A stretch of DNA of 64,000 bases from Bacteroidales bacterium. GTDB lineage: Bacteria; Bacteroidota; Bacteroidia; Bacteroidales; UBA12077. The notes under the pieces were generated by a model. It did no database searches, was not told the DNA's origin, and was given only the letters and a program-made list of their open reading frames with translations. The translations under genes were made by a program, and so were the position numbers. This document shows, piece after piece, positions 63,914-64,000 of the stretch (the first letter of the stretch is position 1; every line of letters starts with the position of its first letter). Where the stretch lies: NCBI GenBank assembly GCA_028282785.1, contig JANQHE010000053.1:36594-100593 (forward strand). Direction: 5' to 3'.

Positions 63914-64000
63914 ATTCTTAAGCAAGTAATATTTTGAATATCAGATAATTATTTGTATATTTAGATATAACAAACCCCGAAAAGTGCCAACAACACATAA

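Overview
The window is an AT-rich bacterial chromosome segment that most likely comes from a marine or anaerobe-related Bacteroidota (Bacteroidales/Marinilabiliales-like). The evidence is a PorQ-type type IX secretion protein, a primary sigma factor of about 286 residues, alternative complex III (Act) next to a caa3 oxidase, LytS/LytTR regulation, many lipoproteins with short lipoboxes, and few Shine-Dalgarno sequences. This placement is inferred from gene content only; no rRNA is present.

Layout. 1-5.9 kb (minus strand): the N-terminus of ParA, a heptose-phosphate type PfkB kinase, then a LytS/LytTR two-component set with a secreted hydrolase and an NTF2-like lipoprotein, preceded by a membrane polyferredoxin and a membrane FMN-binding protein. 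5.4-11.4 kb: a MITE-like element with 19-bp inverted repeats, a small nucleotidyltransferase/HEPN pair, priA, a GxxExxY pseudogene, ispH and cmk. 11.6-15.7 kb: porQ and a lipid/envelope group (glycosyltransferase, LpxH-like phosphatase, lipid kinase). 15.9-27.8 kb: housekeeping genes, the primary sigma factor (with an unusually clear Shine-Dalgarno) and two large APC-superfamily transporters lying tail to tail. 28-33 kb: a TCA operon, aconitase - isocitrate dehydrogenase - citrate synthase, closed by a terminator.

34-49.5 kb is a respiratory island. The Act complex (minus strand, A-B-C-D then F-E) is divergent from a caa3 oxidase operon (plus strand, I-III-IV-II). Heme O synthase, a Sco protein, a DoxX-like protein and a heavy-metal-binding lipoprotein follow. 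Quinol would be oxidised by Act and electrons passed to the A2-type (YSHP) oxidase; CyoE and Sco would supply heme and copper. The Act operon is split between actD and actF by a REP-associated HUH transposase (RAYT) surrounded by seven small hairpins. The left part of that locus looks like a deleted second copy of the whole element. This is the most striking non-coding structure in the window.

49.6-58.3 kb holds secreted and lipoprotein genes, an RRM protein, a broken IS1595-type transposase, and a 1471-residue 2-hydroxyacyl-CoA dehydratase activase-like protein. The latter is followed upstream by a TetR regulator with a 51-bp near-perfect operator-like palindrome. 58.4-64 kb: a histidine kinase/response regulator pair, an SpoU methyltransferase, tRNA-His, a polysaccharide flippase and a Bax-inhibitor-1 protein.

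Repeats are a theme. Besides the RAYT hairpins there is a dispersed family of intergenic elements with CCTG...CAGG hairpins and AAAATCA-type arms, and a CACAAAG-rich element at two sites, one of them beside the GxxExxY pseudogene. No CRISPR array, prophage or complete insertion sequence other than the RAYT was seen.
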